NCBI GenBank assembly: GCA_036625225.1
Contig: JAZKUF010000003.1
Coordinates: forward strand, 496,001 to 560,000
Source: Accumulibacter jenkinsii
GTDB taxonomy: Bacteria > Pseudomonadota > Gammaproteobacteria > Burkholderiales > Rhodocyclaceae
Direction: 5' to 3'
Length of the DNA: 64,000 nt
The notes under the pieces are model-generated. The model saw only the letters and a program-made list of their open reading frames with translations, was not told the DNA's origin and made no database searches. Made by a program: the position numbers and the translations under genes. How positions within the stretch are numbered: the stretch's first letter is position 1; each line of letters begins with the position of its first letter. Of this stretch, positions 57,344-64,000 are shown in pieces.

Positions 57344-57586
57344 ATGGCCGACGAGCGCCGCCAGTATTCGAGAATCGCCTTTGCTGCCCCGGCGCGCCTG
57401 CTGCTGGGTGAGCAGGCGTTGCCGGTGGAGGTGCTGGACCTGTCCCAGAAAGGGGCGCTGCTGCGTTTGCCGGATCTGGCTGATCCTGTTCCTCTGGCAG
57501 TGGGGACGGCTGCCGTTCTTGACCTTCCCCTCTTCGACCGGAAAGCGGTATATTGGCCACCCCATGACCCCTCAATCATTGTCTGA
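57344..57586 (+). CDS. short PilZ-domain protein between queE and queC
   Basis: This 80-residue protein starts MADERRQYSRIAFAAPARLL and continues VEVLDLSQKGALLRLP, matching the first two c-di-GMP-binding motifs of PilZ (RxxxR with a hydrophobic strand, and D-x-S-x-x-G). After FDRKAVYWPP it ends in a short tail, HDPSIIV, so the last strands and helix of a normal PilZ domain of about 100 residues are missing. The 3' end overlaps the queC start by 23 bases. It may be a minimal receptor or a decaying gene. Ligand binding is an inference. Confidence 0.72.
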   Translation: MADERRQYSRIAFAAPARLLLGEQALPVEVLDLSQKGALLRLPDLADPVPLAVGTAAVLDLPLFDRKAVYWPPHDPSIIV

Positions 57587-58262
57587 CGGCAAGCCGGCCG
57601 TCGTCCTCCTGTCCGGCGGGCTCGATTCGGCGACCACGCTGGCGCTCGCCCGCGCCGACGGTTTCGCCTGCTATTGCCTGTCGATCGACTACGGTCAGCG
57701 GCATCGCGCCGAACTGCAGGCCGCGGCGGCGGTGGCCGAAGCGCTCGCCGCCAGCGAGCACCGGGTGCTGCGCCTGCAACTCGACAATTTCGGCGGTTCG
57801 GCCCTCACCGACGAGACCATCGCCCTCCCGGTCGACGGCGTCCAGGCCGGAATTCCGGTCACCTATGTGCCGGCACGCAATACCGTCATGCTGGCGCTGG
57901 CGGTCGCCTGGGCCGAGGTTCTGACGAGCCGCGACATCTTTGTCGGCGTGAACGCGGTCGACTATTCCGGTTATCCGGACTGCCGGCCCGAGTTCATCGA
58001 GGCTTTCGAAAGGATGGCCAATCTCGCCACCCGCGCCGCCGTCGAAGGCGCGCCGCTGCGTATCCACGCGCCGCTGATCCGGCTCAGCAAGGCAGAGATC
58101 ATCGCCCGTGGTCTTGAACTCGGTGTGGACTATGGCCTGACGGTGTCGTGTTATCAGGCCGATGCCGACGGGCGCGCGTGCGGGGTCTGTGATTCGTGCC
58201 GGCTGCGGCGCGCGGGTTTTGCTTCGGTCGCTGGCGGCGACCCGACGCGCTATGCCGCCTGA
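57564..58262 (+). CDS. queC: 7-cyano-7-deazaguanine synthase QueC
   Basis: QueC uses ATP and ammonia to form preQ0 in queuosine synthesis. The 232-residue protein begins MTPQSLSDGKPAVVLLSGGL; the pyrophosphatase loop is SGGLDSATTLALA. YVPARNTVMLALA and SCYQADADGRACGVCDSCRL (zinc cysteines) are typical. The ATG lies inside the 3' end of the PilZ gene, so the two reading frames overlap. It is convergent with the CorC-type gene downstream. A TATATT just upstream (57549-57554) has no matching -35 at normal spacing. Confidence 0.95.
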   Translation: MTPQSLSDGKPAVVLLSGGLDSATTLALARADGFACYCLSIDYGQRHRAELQAAAAVAEALAASEHRVLRLQLDNFGGSALTDETIALPVDGVQAGIPVTYVPARNTVMLALAVAWAEVLTSRDIFVGVNAVDYSGYPDCRPEFIEAFERMANLATRAAVEGAPLRIHAPLIRLSKAEIIARGLELGVDYGLTVSCYQADADGRACGVCDSCRLRRAGFASVAGGDPTRYAA

Positions 58263-58350
58263 AGGGCAGGCACCGGCCCGGCCACGTGCAGCGCACTCCC
58301 GCCGAGCACCGCGCCGGCCGTTCGCCTGTCGCGATCGGCTCCACTTGGTG

Positions 58351-59658
58351 TCAGGCGCTGCCTCCGCCCGCTTCCGGGCGGCGCGCGACGAGCACCTTGT
58401 CTACCCGGTTCTGGTCCATATCGACCACTTCGAAACGCAGCCCGCCGGACTCGACGTAATCCGAGGCCAGCGGAATCCGGCCGAGGACGTACATGACGAA
58501 ACCGCCGAGGGTATTGAATGCGTTCTCGTCTTCGCCAGGCAGTTCGCTCCGGATGCCGAGAACCGCTTTCAGACGTTCGATCGTCACGCTGCCATCGACC
58601 AGCCACGAGCCGTCTTCGCGAACGACCAGATCGTGTTCTTCCGGTGCATCCGAAGTCGGCAGGTCACCGACGATCGAGGTCAGCACGTCGGTCAGCGTCA
58701 CCAGACCCTGCAGGCCGCCGTATTCGTCCACCATCAGCGCACACTGCTGACGCGCCCGCCGGAAGGTCTCGAGCAGCTGCTGTGTCGTCACACTGGCAGG
58801 GACGTAGAGCGCCGGCTTGACGAAAGCCTCGATCGACAGCGGCTCGCCACGGATGAATCCCTTGAGCAGATCGCCGGTGCGCAAGACGCCGACGATCTGC
58901 TCAAGCCCGTCACGGCAGACGACGATCCGCTTGTATGGACTCGCGGCGAGACGCTCTCGGATTTCCTCGTCGCTGGCGTTCAGGTCGAGCAGGTAGATGT
59001 CCTTGCGGTGGGTCATGATCGCATCGATGCGCTGTTCGTCCAGGCGCAGTACGTTGGAAACGATGGCCTGCTCGCTGGCGTGGAAGACGCCGGCTTCGGC
59101 GCCCTGGCCCATCAGTTCCTTGATCTCGTCGTCGGTCACTGACGACAGCTGCTTGTGCCGGGCACCGAGCAGCCGCAACAGCAGGTCGGACGACGACGAG
59201 AGCAGCCGCACCAGCGGGCTCGCCAGGCGCGAGAGCAGGTTCATCGGCCGGGCAATCAGCGAGGCGATGCGCTCCGGTGCCAGCAGTCCGAGGCGTTTCG
59301 GCACCAGTTCGCCAATCACCACCGAGCAATAGGTCACGCTGACGACGACCATGGTCAGCGCCAGCCCACCGGCGTAGGGCGCCAGCAGCGGAAAGGCGCT
59401 CAGCCAGCTGGCCAAAGGTGCCGACAGCCTCGCTTCGCCGATCGCGCCACTGAGGATGCCGACCGTGGTGATGCCGACCTGAACGGTGGAGAGAAAGATC
59501 GATGGCTCGTTCTGCAGCGCGAGCGCCGAGCGGGCACCCGCGTGGCCGTCGTCGGCGAGCTTCTTCAAGCGGGAGGGTCGCGAAGAAACGAGCGCGATCT
59601 CCGACATCGCGAGGACGCCGTTGAGCACGATCAGGAAGAGCAGCAGAGCAATGTCCAT
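58351..59658 (-). CDS. CorC/HlyC-type CBS-domain membrane protein
   Basis: This 435-residue protein has an N-terminal DUF21 (CNNM) membrane domain with about four helices (LLFLIVLNGVLAMSEIALVS, then VTYCSVVIGELVPKRLGLLA), two CBS domains (about 210-340: MTHRKDIYLLDLNASDEEI and ALMVDEYGGLQGLVTLTDVL) and a C-terminal CorC_HlyC domain (about 345-425, LGGFVMYVLGRIPLASDYVE). Relatives are implicated in magnesium or cobalt export and stress resistance; the exact ion is unknown. The start ATG lies at 59658. The gene is convergent with queC and has no obvious operon partner. Confidence 0.92.
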   Translation of the reverse strand: MDIALLLFLIVLNGVLAMSEIALVSSRPSRLKKLADDGHAGARSALALQNEPSIFLSTVQVGITTVGILSGAIGEARLSAPLASWLSAFPLLAPYAGGLALTMVVVSVTYCSVVIGELVPKRLGLLAPERIASLIARPMNLLSRLASPLVRLLSSSSDLLLRLLGARHKQLSSVTDDEIKELMGQGAEAGVFHASEQAIVSNVLRLDEQRIDAIMTHRKDIYLLDLNASDEEIRERLAASPYKRIVVCRDGLEQIVGVLRTGDLLKGFIRGEPLSIEAFVKPALYVPASVTTQQLLETFRRARQQCALMVDEYGGLQGLVTLTDVLTSIVGDLPTSDAPEEHDLVVREDGSWLVDGSVTIERLKAVLGIRSELPGEDENAFNTLGGFVMYVLGRIPLASDYVESGGLRFEVVDMDQNRVDKVLVARRPEAGGGSA

Positions 59659-60197
59659 GCGTTGGGTTCAATATCCGAAGTCAGTCGGGAGGGTGGCGAG
59701 GCCGCTGCCGATGCCGGTGGCCGCGCCCCGGGTTGCGACCCCGGCGCCTGCACCCGAAGCGTCACCGCCAGACCATTATAAGGGTCTTCCAGGAGGCTGA
59801 CCCGGCTGCTGTCGAAGGACCGGCGGCGGCTTCCGGAAGCGCTCCGGTATGGCTCTTGCCGGTCGATGAGCCAATTGATTTAAGGTTAAAAGCAAGGATT
59901 GGGTCGAGCCGGTGAGCAGCCGGAAAGTGGGCGCCCGGTTGCCTTTCTTGTCCTGGACATTTGCGAAGCGGGTTGACAAATCCAGATTAATCAATAGACT
60001 GCGCCAACTCCAGAAGCAAAAAACTACTTCGCAGCCACTCGGCTGCATTCTCGCCGCTCTGTTCGCAGGCTGTCTCAGCGAATGGAGTTCCGGCCTCAGG
60101 GGCAGTATCCCCGCAGTATTCGAGGCTTTGCACCCGCCTGCAACCGGCCATCGTCGAGCCGTTCTTTTGGCCCGATGACCAAAGTGAAGGAGAGAGC
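59659..60197 (+). other. 540-base non-coding region before the lytic transglycosylase
   Basis: This gap lies between the divergent CorC-type gene and the transglycosylase gene. It includes a good sigma-70-like promoter (59973-60000), an AT-rich patch near 59875-60000 and a small hairpin GGGG-CAGTAT-CCCC (60101-60114). Open frames here do not look like proteins. The leader from the promoter would be about 190 bases long, long enough to hold a regulatory structure, but I recognise none. Confidence 0.45.
59973..60000 (+). promoter_or_regulatory. sigma-70-type promoter for the lytic transglycosylase
   Basis: TTGACA at 59973-59978 matches the -35 consensus perfectly; TAGACT at 59995-60000 is a fair -10, with a 16-base spacer. 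Transcription would start near 60007, giving about 190 bases of leader before the ATG. Confidence 0.6.
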
Positions 60198-60920
60198 ATG
60201 TCCGCAACAATCGTACTTAGAGGTCTTTCGGGGCGTCGTATCGACGCCAGTTCCAGTTTCGTTCAACACAGCCTGATCATTGTCGGCCTGATGCTCGCGC
60301 TCGGCGTTCTCAAACCCTGGGTCAGCACGCGTGAGGTGGCCGAACCGGCGCCCGCGGTCGTCGAGTTGGCACCGGCTGGCGAAGCGAGGGTGACGGAAAC
60401 CGGCAAAGCCGCACCCGCACCCGCACCCGCACCCGCACCCGCACCCGCACCCGCAGCGCTGCCGCTCCGGCTGCAACGCGCCCTCGACTTCGTCTCGCGT
60501 CGTTATCGGGTGGCCCCGGAAGCGCTGGTGCCGGTCTTCGAAGCTGCCCAGGCGGTAGGCCGGGAGCGCCGGGTCGACCCGCTGCTGATCATTGCCATCA
60601 TCGGCATCGAGTCCCGCTTCAATCCCTTCGCCGAAAGCGGCGTCGGTGCCCAGGGTCTGATGCAGGTGATTCCCGGCTACCATCTGGACAAGGTGCCGCA
60701 GGGCGCCGGCGAGCAGCCTTTTCTCGACCCGGTGACCAACATTCAGGTCGGCGTCCATGTCCTCGAGGAAGCGATCCGCTGGCGCGGCAGCCTGACGGCC
60801 GGCCTGCAGCATTACGGCGGCGCCCCGGAAGACCCGGAGACCCGTTACGCACACAAGGTGCTGGCCGAGAAGGAGCGCCTCGAGCAGGCGGCACGGCGAG
60901 CTTCGGCGGCACGCGTCTGA
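60198..60920 (+). CDS. lytic transglycosylase-type (Slt) protein, membrane-anchored
   Basis: This 240-residue protein has a hydrophobic segment near 24-40 (SLIIVGLMLALGVL), likely an uncleaved inner-membrane anchor, then an alanine-proline linker and an Slt-type lysozyme domain (about 115-235). The catalytic glutamate lies in IAIIGIESRFNPFAES, followed by GAQGLMQVIPGYHLDK, VGVHVLEEAIRW and the final LQHYGG. Such enzymes cleave peptidoglycan glycan strands. The linker is encoded by hexanucleotide repeats. GAAGGAGAGAGC before the ATG is a strong ribosome binding site. It ends 4 bases before the convergent plsB. Confidence 0.9.
   Translation: MSATIVLRGLSGRRIDASSSFVQHSLIIVGLMLALGVLKPWVSTREVAEPAPAVVELAPAGEARVTETGKAAPAPAPAPAPAPAPAALPLRLQRALDFVSRRYRVAPEALVPVFEAAQAVGRERRVDPLLIIAIIGIESRFNPFAESGVGAQGLMQVIPGYHLDKVPQGAGEQPFLDPVTNIQVGVHVLEEAIRWRGSLTAGLQHYGGAPEDPETRYAHKVLAEKERLEQAARRASAARV
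60411..60455 (+). repeat. hexanucleotide GCACCC repeat encoding Ala-Pro
   Basis: Seven perfect copies of GCACCC and a partial eighth encode an (AP)n linker between membrane anchor and Slt domain. The unit keeps the frame, so copy number could vary without disrupting the gene. Confidence 0.9.
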
Positions 60921-60924
60921 TCGC

Positions 60925-63387
60925 TCAGGCGGTTTGTCCGGGAATCGGCTCGGTGACCACGCCGGCGCCCGCGATGCGGCGGATCGCCTGGCGGGCCTCG
61001 ACCGAGAGGACCAGTTCGGCGTGGGCGAGCGGGGTCATCAGGCGCTGATCGAAATGGAGTTGGCCGCTTTCATCCTCGTGCAGGAATTCGGCTTCGATGA
61101 GGTTGCTGATGAAAGCCGAAAAGGTGGCCTTCTCGGGAAACTCCGGCGTGTTGAAATCGTACAGCAGCGATAGCCGCCGGGCCAGCAGGTGGCAGTGGTT
61201 CTCGAGCGCCTGACGGCTCAAGCGGCCGCTACCGTGTCGATCGAGCACCGACAGGGTGAGAAAGTGGCGTTCGAGCAGCGGGCGAATGGTTTCACCGAGC
61301 AGATGCAGTTCGACCGATTCCTCGCTGATCGGATCGGGCGCGGCGAGGGCGCCTGATCCTGCCGAGCGGAGCAGCAGGCCGCGCGCCAGCAGGACCGCGA
61401 CCACCGCTGCGCTGGCCGCCGGCAGTTCATCGACTCGCCAGCGCAGGAATAGCTCGGCGCGCATCAGGGCGCCGATGCCATTCACCGCTTGTGTGACGCG
61501 CGCCGCATCCAGGCGGCGGTTGTGGCTCAGCAGGCAGGCGATCAGGGCGGGCAGGGCGAAGAGGTGAAGGACGTTGTTGCGAAAGTACGCCAGCAGGGGC
61601 GCCTGTTCCTGGGGCACCCGGATCAGGTCGCCGAGCGGATCGGCAAAGCGCTCGACGACGGCGAGCCGCTCGGCGTAAGCGACGATCTGCGCTGGCGCCA
61701 GCATGCAGGCGATGCTGGTCGGCGCGTACGGCGCCTCGCGGGCGAGCGCCTGGTAGTGTCCGATCAAACGTCGCAGGGCGTGTTCGTCGCAGGTATGCTT
61801 GGCCGTGGCCAGCAGCGCCAGCGCCATCAGGTTGACCGGATTGATCACCGCCGCGTCGTTGATCCGTCGCGCGAGTTCGGCTGCCGCGTCGCGGGTGGCG
61901 GCGCGCGCCCAGGGCGACTGCGCCGCGTCGTCTTCCTCGCGCCAGCCGGCATGCTGCGCATCGAGAAAGCCGGCCAGCGCCAGCGGTTCGCCGAAGTTCA
62001 CATGCACCTTGCCAAAAACCCGACGGATGCCGCGCACACTCCTCAGGAGGCCCCACAGCGATTCACCCTGCTTGGGTCTGCCGGCCAGTTCCCCGAGATA
62101 GGTGCGGCCTTCGATGACTTTCTCGTAGCCGAGGTAGACCGGCACGAAAACCAGCGGGCGTGCATGTGCACGGATGAAGCTCTGGAGGGTCATGCCGAGG
62201 ATGCCGGCTTTCGGCGTCAACATGCGTCCGCTGCGGCTGCGTCCGCCTTCGATGAAGTACTCGACCGGAAAGCCGCGCGCCAGCATCAGGTGCAGGTATT
62301 CCTGGAAGACTGCGGCATACAGCGGCTCGCCCTTGAAGCTGCGGCGGAGAAAGAAGGCGCCGCCATGGCGCAGCAGCCGGCCGATCAGCGGCAGGTCGAG
62401 GTTGGCGCCGGCAGCGATATGCGGCGGCGTCAGCCCCTGGCGGAGAATGACGTAGGACAGCAGCAGATAGTCGATGTGGCTGCGGTGGCAGGGGACGTAG
62501 ACGATCTCGTGGCCGGCGGCGATGCGCGTCACGACGTCGAAGCGATGCAGTTCGATGCCGTCGTAAAGGCGCGTCCACAGCCAGGCGAGGAACAGTTCGA
62601 GCGCCCGCACGACCCCGTAGGAATAATCGGAAGCGATCTCGAGGGCGAAGCCGGCGGCCCGGGACCGGGCTTCGCCGGGCGAGATGCCGTGGCTGGCCAC
62701 TGCGCTGGCGATCGCCGCGCGCACCGCCTCGCCGGCGAGGACGGCATGGACCTGGGTGTGGCGGTGCGAGAGGTCGGGGCCGATCGCCATCTGGCGCTGG
62801 CGGCGAAAATGGACGCGCAGGATGCGCGACAGCTTGCGCAGCGCCGCTTCCTCGGCGAGTCCGCCCTGCACGAAATCGCGCAGCGAGATCGGTGGGTTGT
62901 AACGCACCAGCAGGTGGCGGCCGTGTAACAGGATGGCCAGCATTTGCCGCCAGGCGCCGGGCGGCCGCCAGGTTTCGGAGAACAGCGCCTTGAGTACCGA
63001 ATCCTGCTTGTCCGGGCTGCGCCCCCAGAGAATGACCACCGGCACCAGCTGCACATCGAGTGCCGGGTCGGCCACCGTCTGGCTGATCAGCCTGGCCAGC
63101 AAGGGCGGGTAGCCGCGGTCGACGCGCCGCCGGCCCGCCAGACGACGGTCACGATTGAGGAAAAAGAAGGATCGCGGCAGGCGCTGCGTGCCGAGCATGA
63201 GCGGCAGCTCGGCCCGCGGCAGGCCGGCGCGCCGCGATTCTTCGACGAGCACCAGCAGGTTCGACAGATGCCTGTCCTGCAGGACGTAGCAGACCGGTTT
63301 CGCGGCGTCGAGACGCAGTTCCTGCGGTTTGTCCGGAAAGACCGAACTGCGTACCCAGGAGTAGAGCAGGCGGCGAGCCAGCGGCAT
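60925..63387 (-). CDS. plsB: glycerol-3-phosphate O-acyltransferase PlsB
   Basis: PlsB makes lysophosphatidic acid from glycerol-3-phosphate and acyl-ACP or acyl-CoA at the inner membrane. The protein has 820 residues from the chosen ATG, near E. coli PlsB at 807. The HX4D acyltransferase motif is in YVPCHRSHIDYLLLSYVI, followed by GGAFFLRRSFKG and YFIEGGRSRSGRML, the usual motifs II and III. The C-terminal half is helical. ATG 63387 is preferred because MPLARRLLYSWVRSSVFPD aligns with the start of E. coli PlsB; a GTG lies 11 codons upstream. It probably follows the EF-G-like gene in transcription. Confidence 0.92.
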   Translation of the reverse strand: MPLARRLLYSWVRSSVFPDKPQELRLDAAKPVCYVLQDRHLSNLLVLVEESRRAGLPRAELPLMLGTQRLPRSFFFLNRDRRLAGRRRVDRGYPPLLARLISQTVADPALDVQLVPVVILWGRSPDKQDSVLKALFSETWRPPGAWRQMLAILLHGRHLLVRYNPPISLRDFVQGGLAEEAALRKLSRILRVHFRRQRQMAIGPDLSHRHTQVHAVLAGEAVRAAIASAVASHGISPGEARSRAAGFALEIASDYSYGVVRALELFLAWLWTRLYDGIELHRFDVVTRIAAGHEIVYVPCHRSHIDYLLLSYVILRQGLTPPHIAAGANLDLPLIGRLLRHGGAFFLRRSFKGEPLYAAVFQEYLHLMLARGFPVEYFIEGGRSRSGRMLTPKAGILGMTLQSFIRAHARPLVFVPVYLGYEKVIEGRTYLGELAGRPKQGESLWGLLRSVRGIRRVFGKVHVNFGEPLALAGFLDAQHAGWREEDDAAQSPWARAATRDAAAELARRINDAAVINPVNLMALALLATAKHTCDEHALRRLIGHYQALAREAPYAPTSIACMLAPAQIVAYAERLAVVERFADPLGDLIRVPQEQAPLLAYFRNNVLHLFALPALIACLLSHNRRLDAARVTQAVNGIGALMRAELFLRWRVDELPAASAAVVAVLLARGLLLRSAGSGALAAPDPISEESVELHLLGETIRPLLERHFLTLSVLDRHGSGRLSRQALENHCHLLARRLSLLYDFNTPEFPEKATFSAFISNLIEAEFLHEDESGQLHFDQRLMTPLAHAELVLSVEARQAIRRIAGAGVVTEPIPGQTA

Positions 63388-63447
63388 CAACCAGTCGCCA
63401 GGCCGGAAGGGCTGGGGCACGGCGCGGCGCCGTCGAGGGCAGGCGCC

Positions 63448-64000
63448 TTATTCCTCCTCGGCGACCTTGTGCTGCGCCGCGAGTTGCTGCTGCAGGGTCG
63501 GCGGTACCTGCGCGTAGTGCGAAAAGGTGATGTTGTAGGAGCCCTGGCCGCCGGTCAGCGATTTGAGGCGCGACTGATAGCCTTCGAGTTCGGCCAGCGG
63601 CACTTCGCCGGTGATCGCCATCACCCCCGGCCCGCGCAGCTGGGTGCCGGTGAGATGGCCGCGCTTGCTCGAAAGATCGCCGGTCAGGTCGCCGGTCACG
63701 GCCTCCGGGGCGAGGATTTCGATATCCACCACCGGTTCGAGGATGATCGGCCGGGCAGCCCGTATCGCCTCCATCGTCGCTTTGCGGGCCGCGGTGAAGA
63801 AGGCGATGTCCTTGCCATCGACCGGGTGGGTCTTGCCGTCGTGCACGGTGACGCGCAGATCCTCGACCGGAAAACCGGCCACCACGCCGTCGGCCAGCGC
63901 CTGGTGAACGCCTTTCTCGACCGCCGCCATGAAGACGCCGGGAATGACGCCGCCCTTGACGATATCGACGAACTCGAAACCCGCGCCGCGTTCGCGCGGC
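63448..64000 (-). CDS. elongation factor G-like translational GTPase (partial, C-terminal part)
   Basis: This frame enters from the window edge and encodes the last 183 residues of an EF-G family protein. FVDIVKGGVIPGVFMAAVEK and FFTAARKATMEAIRAARPII belong to domain IV; EPVVDIEILAPEAVTGDLTG and SSKRGHLTGTQLRGPGVMAI to domain V, ending HKVAEEE. The GTPase domains lie outside the window. The sequence deviates from housekeeping EF-G (for example LSSKRGHLTG in place of the NSRRG block), which suggests an EF-G-like paralogue (FusA2 type). That distinction is an inference. plsB follows on the same strand. Confidence 0.85.
   Translation of the reverse strand, partial: PRERGAGFEFVDIVKGGVIPGVFMAAVEKGVHQALADGVVAGFPVEDLRVTVHDGKTHPVDGKDIAFFTAARKATMEAIRAARPIILEPVVDIEILAPEAVTGDLTGDLSSKRGHLTGTQLRGPGVMAITGEVPLAELEGYQSRLKSLTGGQGSYNITFSHYAQVPPTLQQQLAAQHKVAEEE

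Noticed and set aside
59912..60178. Plus-strand frame of 88 codons before the lytic transglycosylase
   Set aside because: It starts upstream of and runs through the predicted promoter, has no ribosome binding site and no protein-like pattern.

Overview
The window is high-GC DNA from a betaproteobacterium, most likely a member of the Rhodocyclales such as Candidatus Accumulibacter. That placement is an inference from gene order (ruvC-ruvA-ruvB-ybgC-tolQRAB-pal-cpoB-queE-queC), codon bias and the abundance of multi-PAS/EAL signalling proteins; nothing in the window names the species. No rRNA, tRNA or CRISPR array was seen.

Layout. 1-2769: end of the complex I operon (nuoM, cut by the window edge, then nuoN) with an intrinsic terminator. 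2950-6821: a Nudix hydrolase, then a complete IS66-family insertion sequence (3790-6237, 8-bp target duplication ACTCTTGC) that has cut the 3' end off a yceH-like gene. 6842-11106: release factor RF3, a transglutaminase-like protein, an MgtC-type membrane protein and an HDOD protein. 11392-13712: a polar amino acid ABC importer (binding protein, permease, ATPase). 13724-17020, minus strand: an EamA exporter, an unrecognised small protein, and an OLD-family ATPase/TOPRIM nuclease-like protein, followed by a 590-base non-coding stretch with short repeats.

17612-34336 is the most striking part: six genes on one strand, mostly linked by 1-4 base start/stop overlaps. They encode a hemerythrin-histidine kinase, a PAS-GGDEF-EAL-REC protein, a CheB-CheR-PAS fusion, a PAS histidine kinase, a REC-PAS-GGDEF-EAL-REC protein and a 1954-residue membrane hybrid kinase with six PAS domains, GAF, REC and Hpt. 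Both GGDEF motifs are degenerate and both EAL sites look intact, so the array probably joins oxygen/redox sensing, methyl-type regulation, phosphorelay and c-di-GMP breakdown. No DNA-binding output domain is present.

34365-43396: rlmD, a cell-wall pair (MepK-like endopeptidase and LdtD-like L,D-transpeptidase), a conserved-looking 45-residue basic protein, and an SbcD/YhaO-like nuclease overlapping a YhaN-like ATPase. 43463-44971: a WecA-type sugar-phosphate transferase with a long C-terminal extension and a good sigma-54 promoter match upstream. 45429-47846: an IclR regulator, a ComEA-like helix-hairpin-helix protein and a second EamA exporter. 47843-58262: Holliday junction genes ruvC, ruvA and ruvB (with an AI-2E-type permease between ruvA and ruvB), the Tol-Pal envelope system, and the queuosine genes queE and queC with a shortened PilZ protein between them. 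58351-64000: a CorC/HlyC-type CBS membrane protein, a lytic transglycosylase, the acyltransferase PlsB, and the C-terminal part of an EF-G-like GTPase running off the window.

Functions are assigned from motifs read by eye; no database search was possible.
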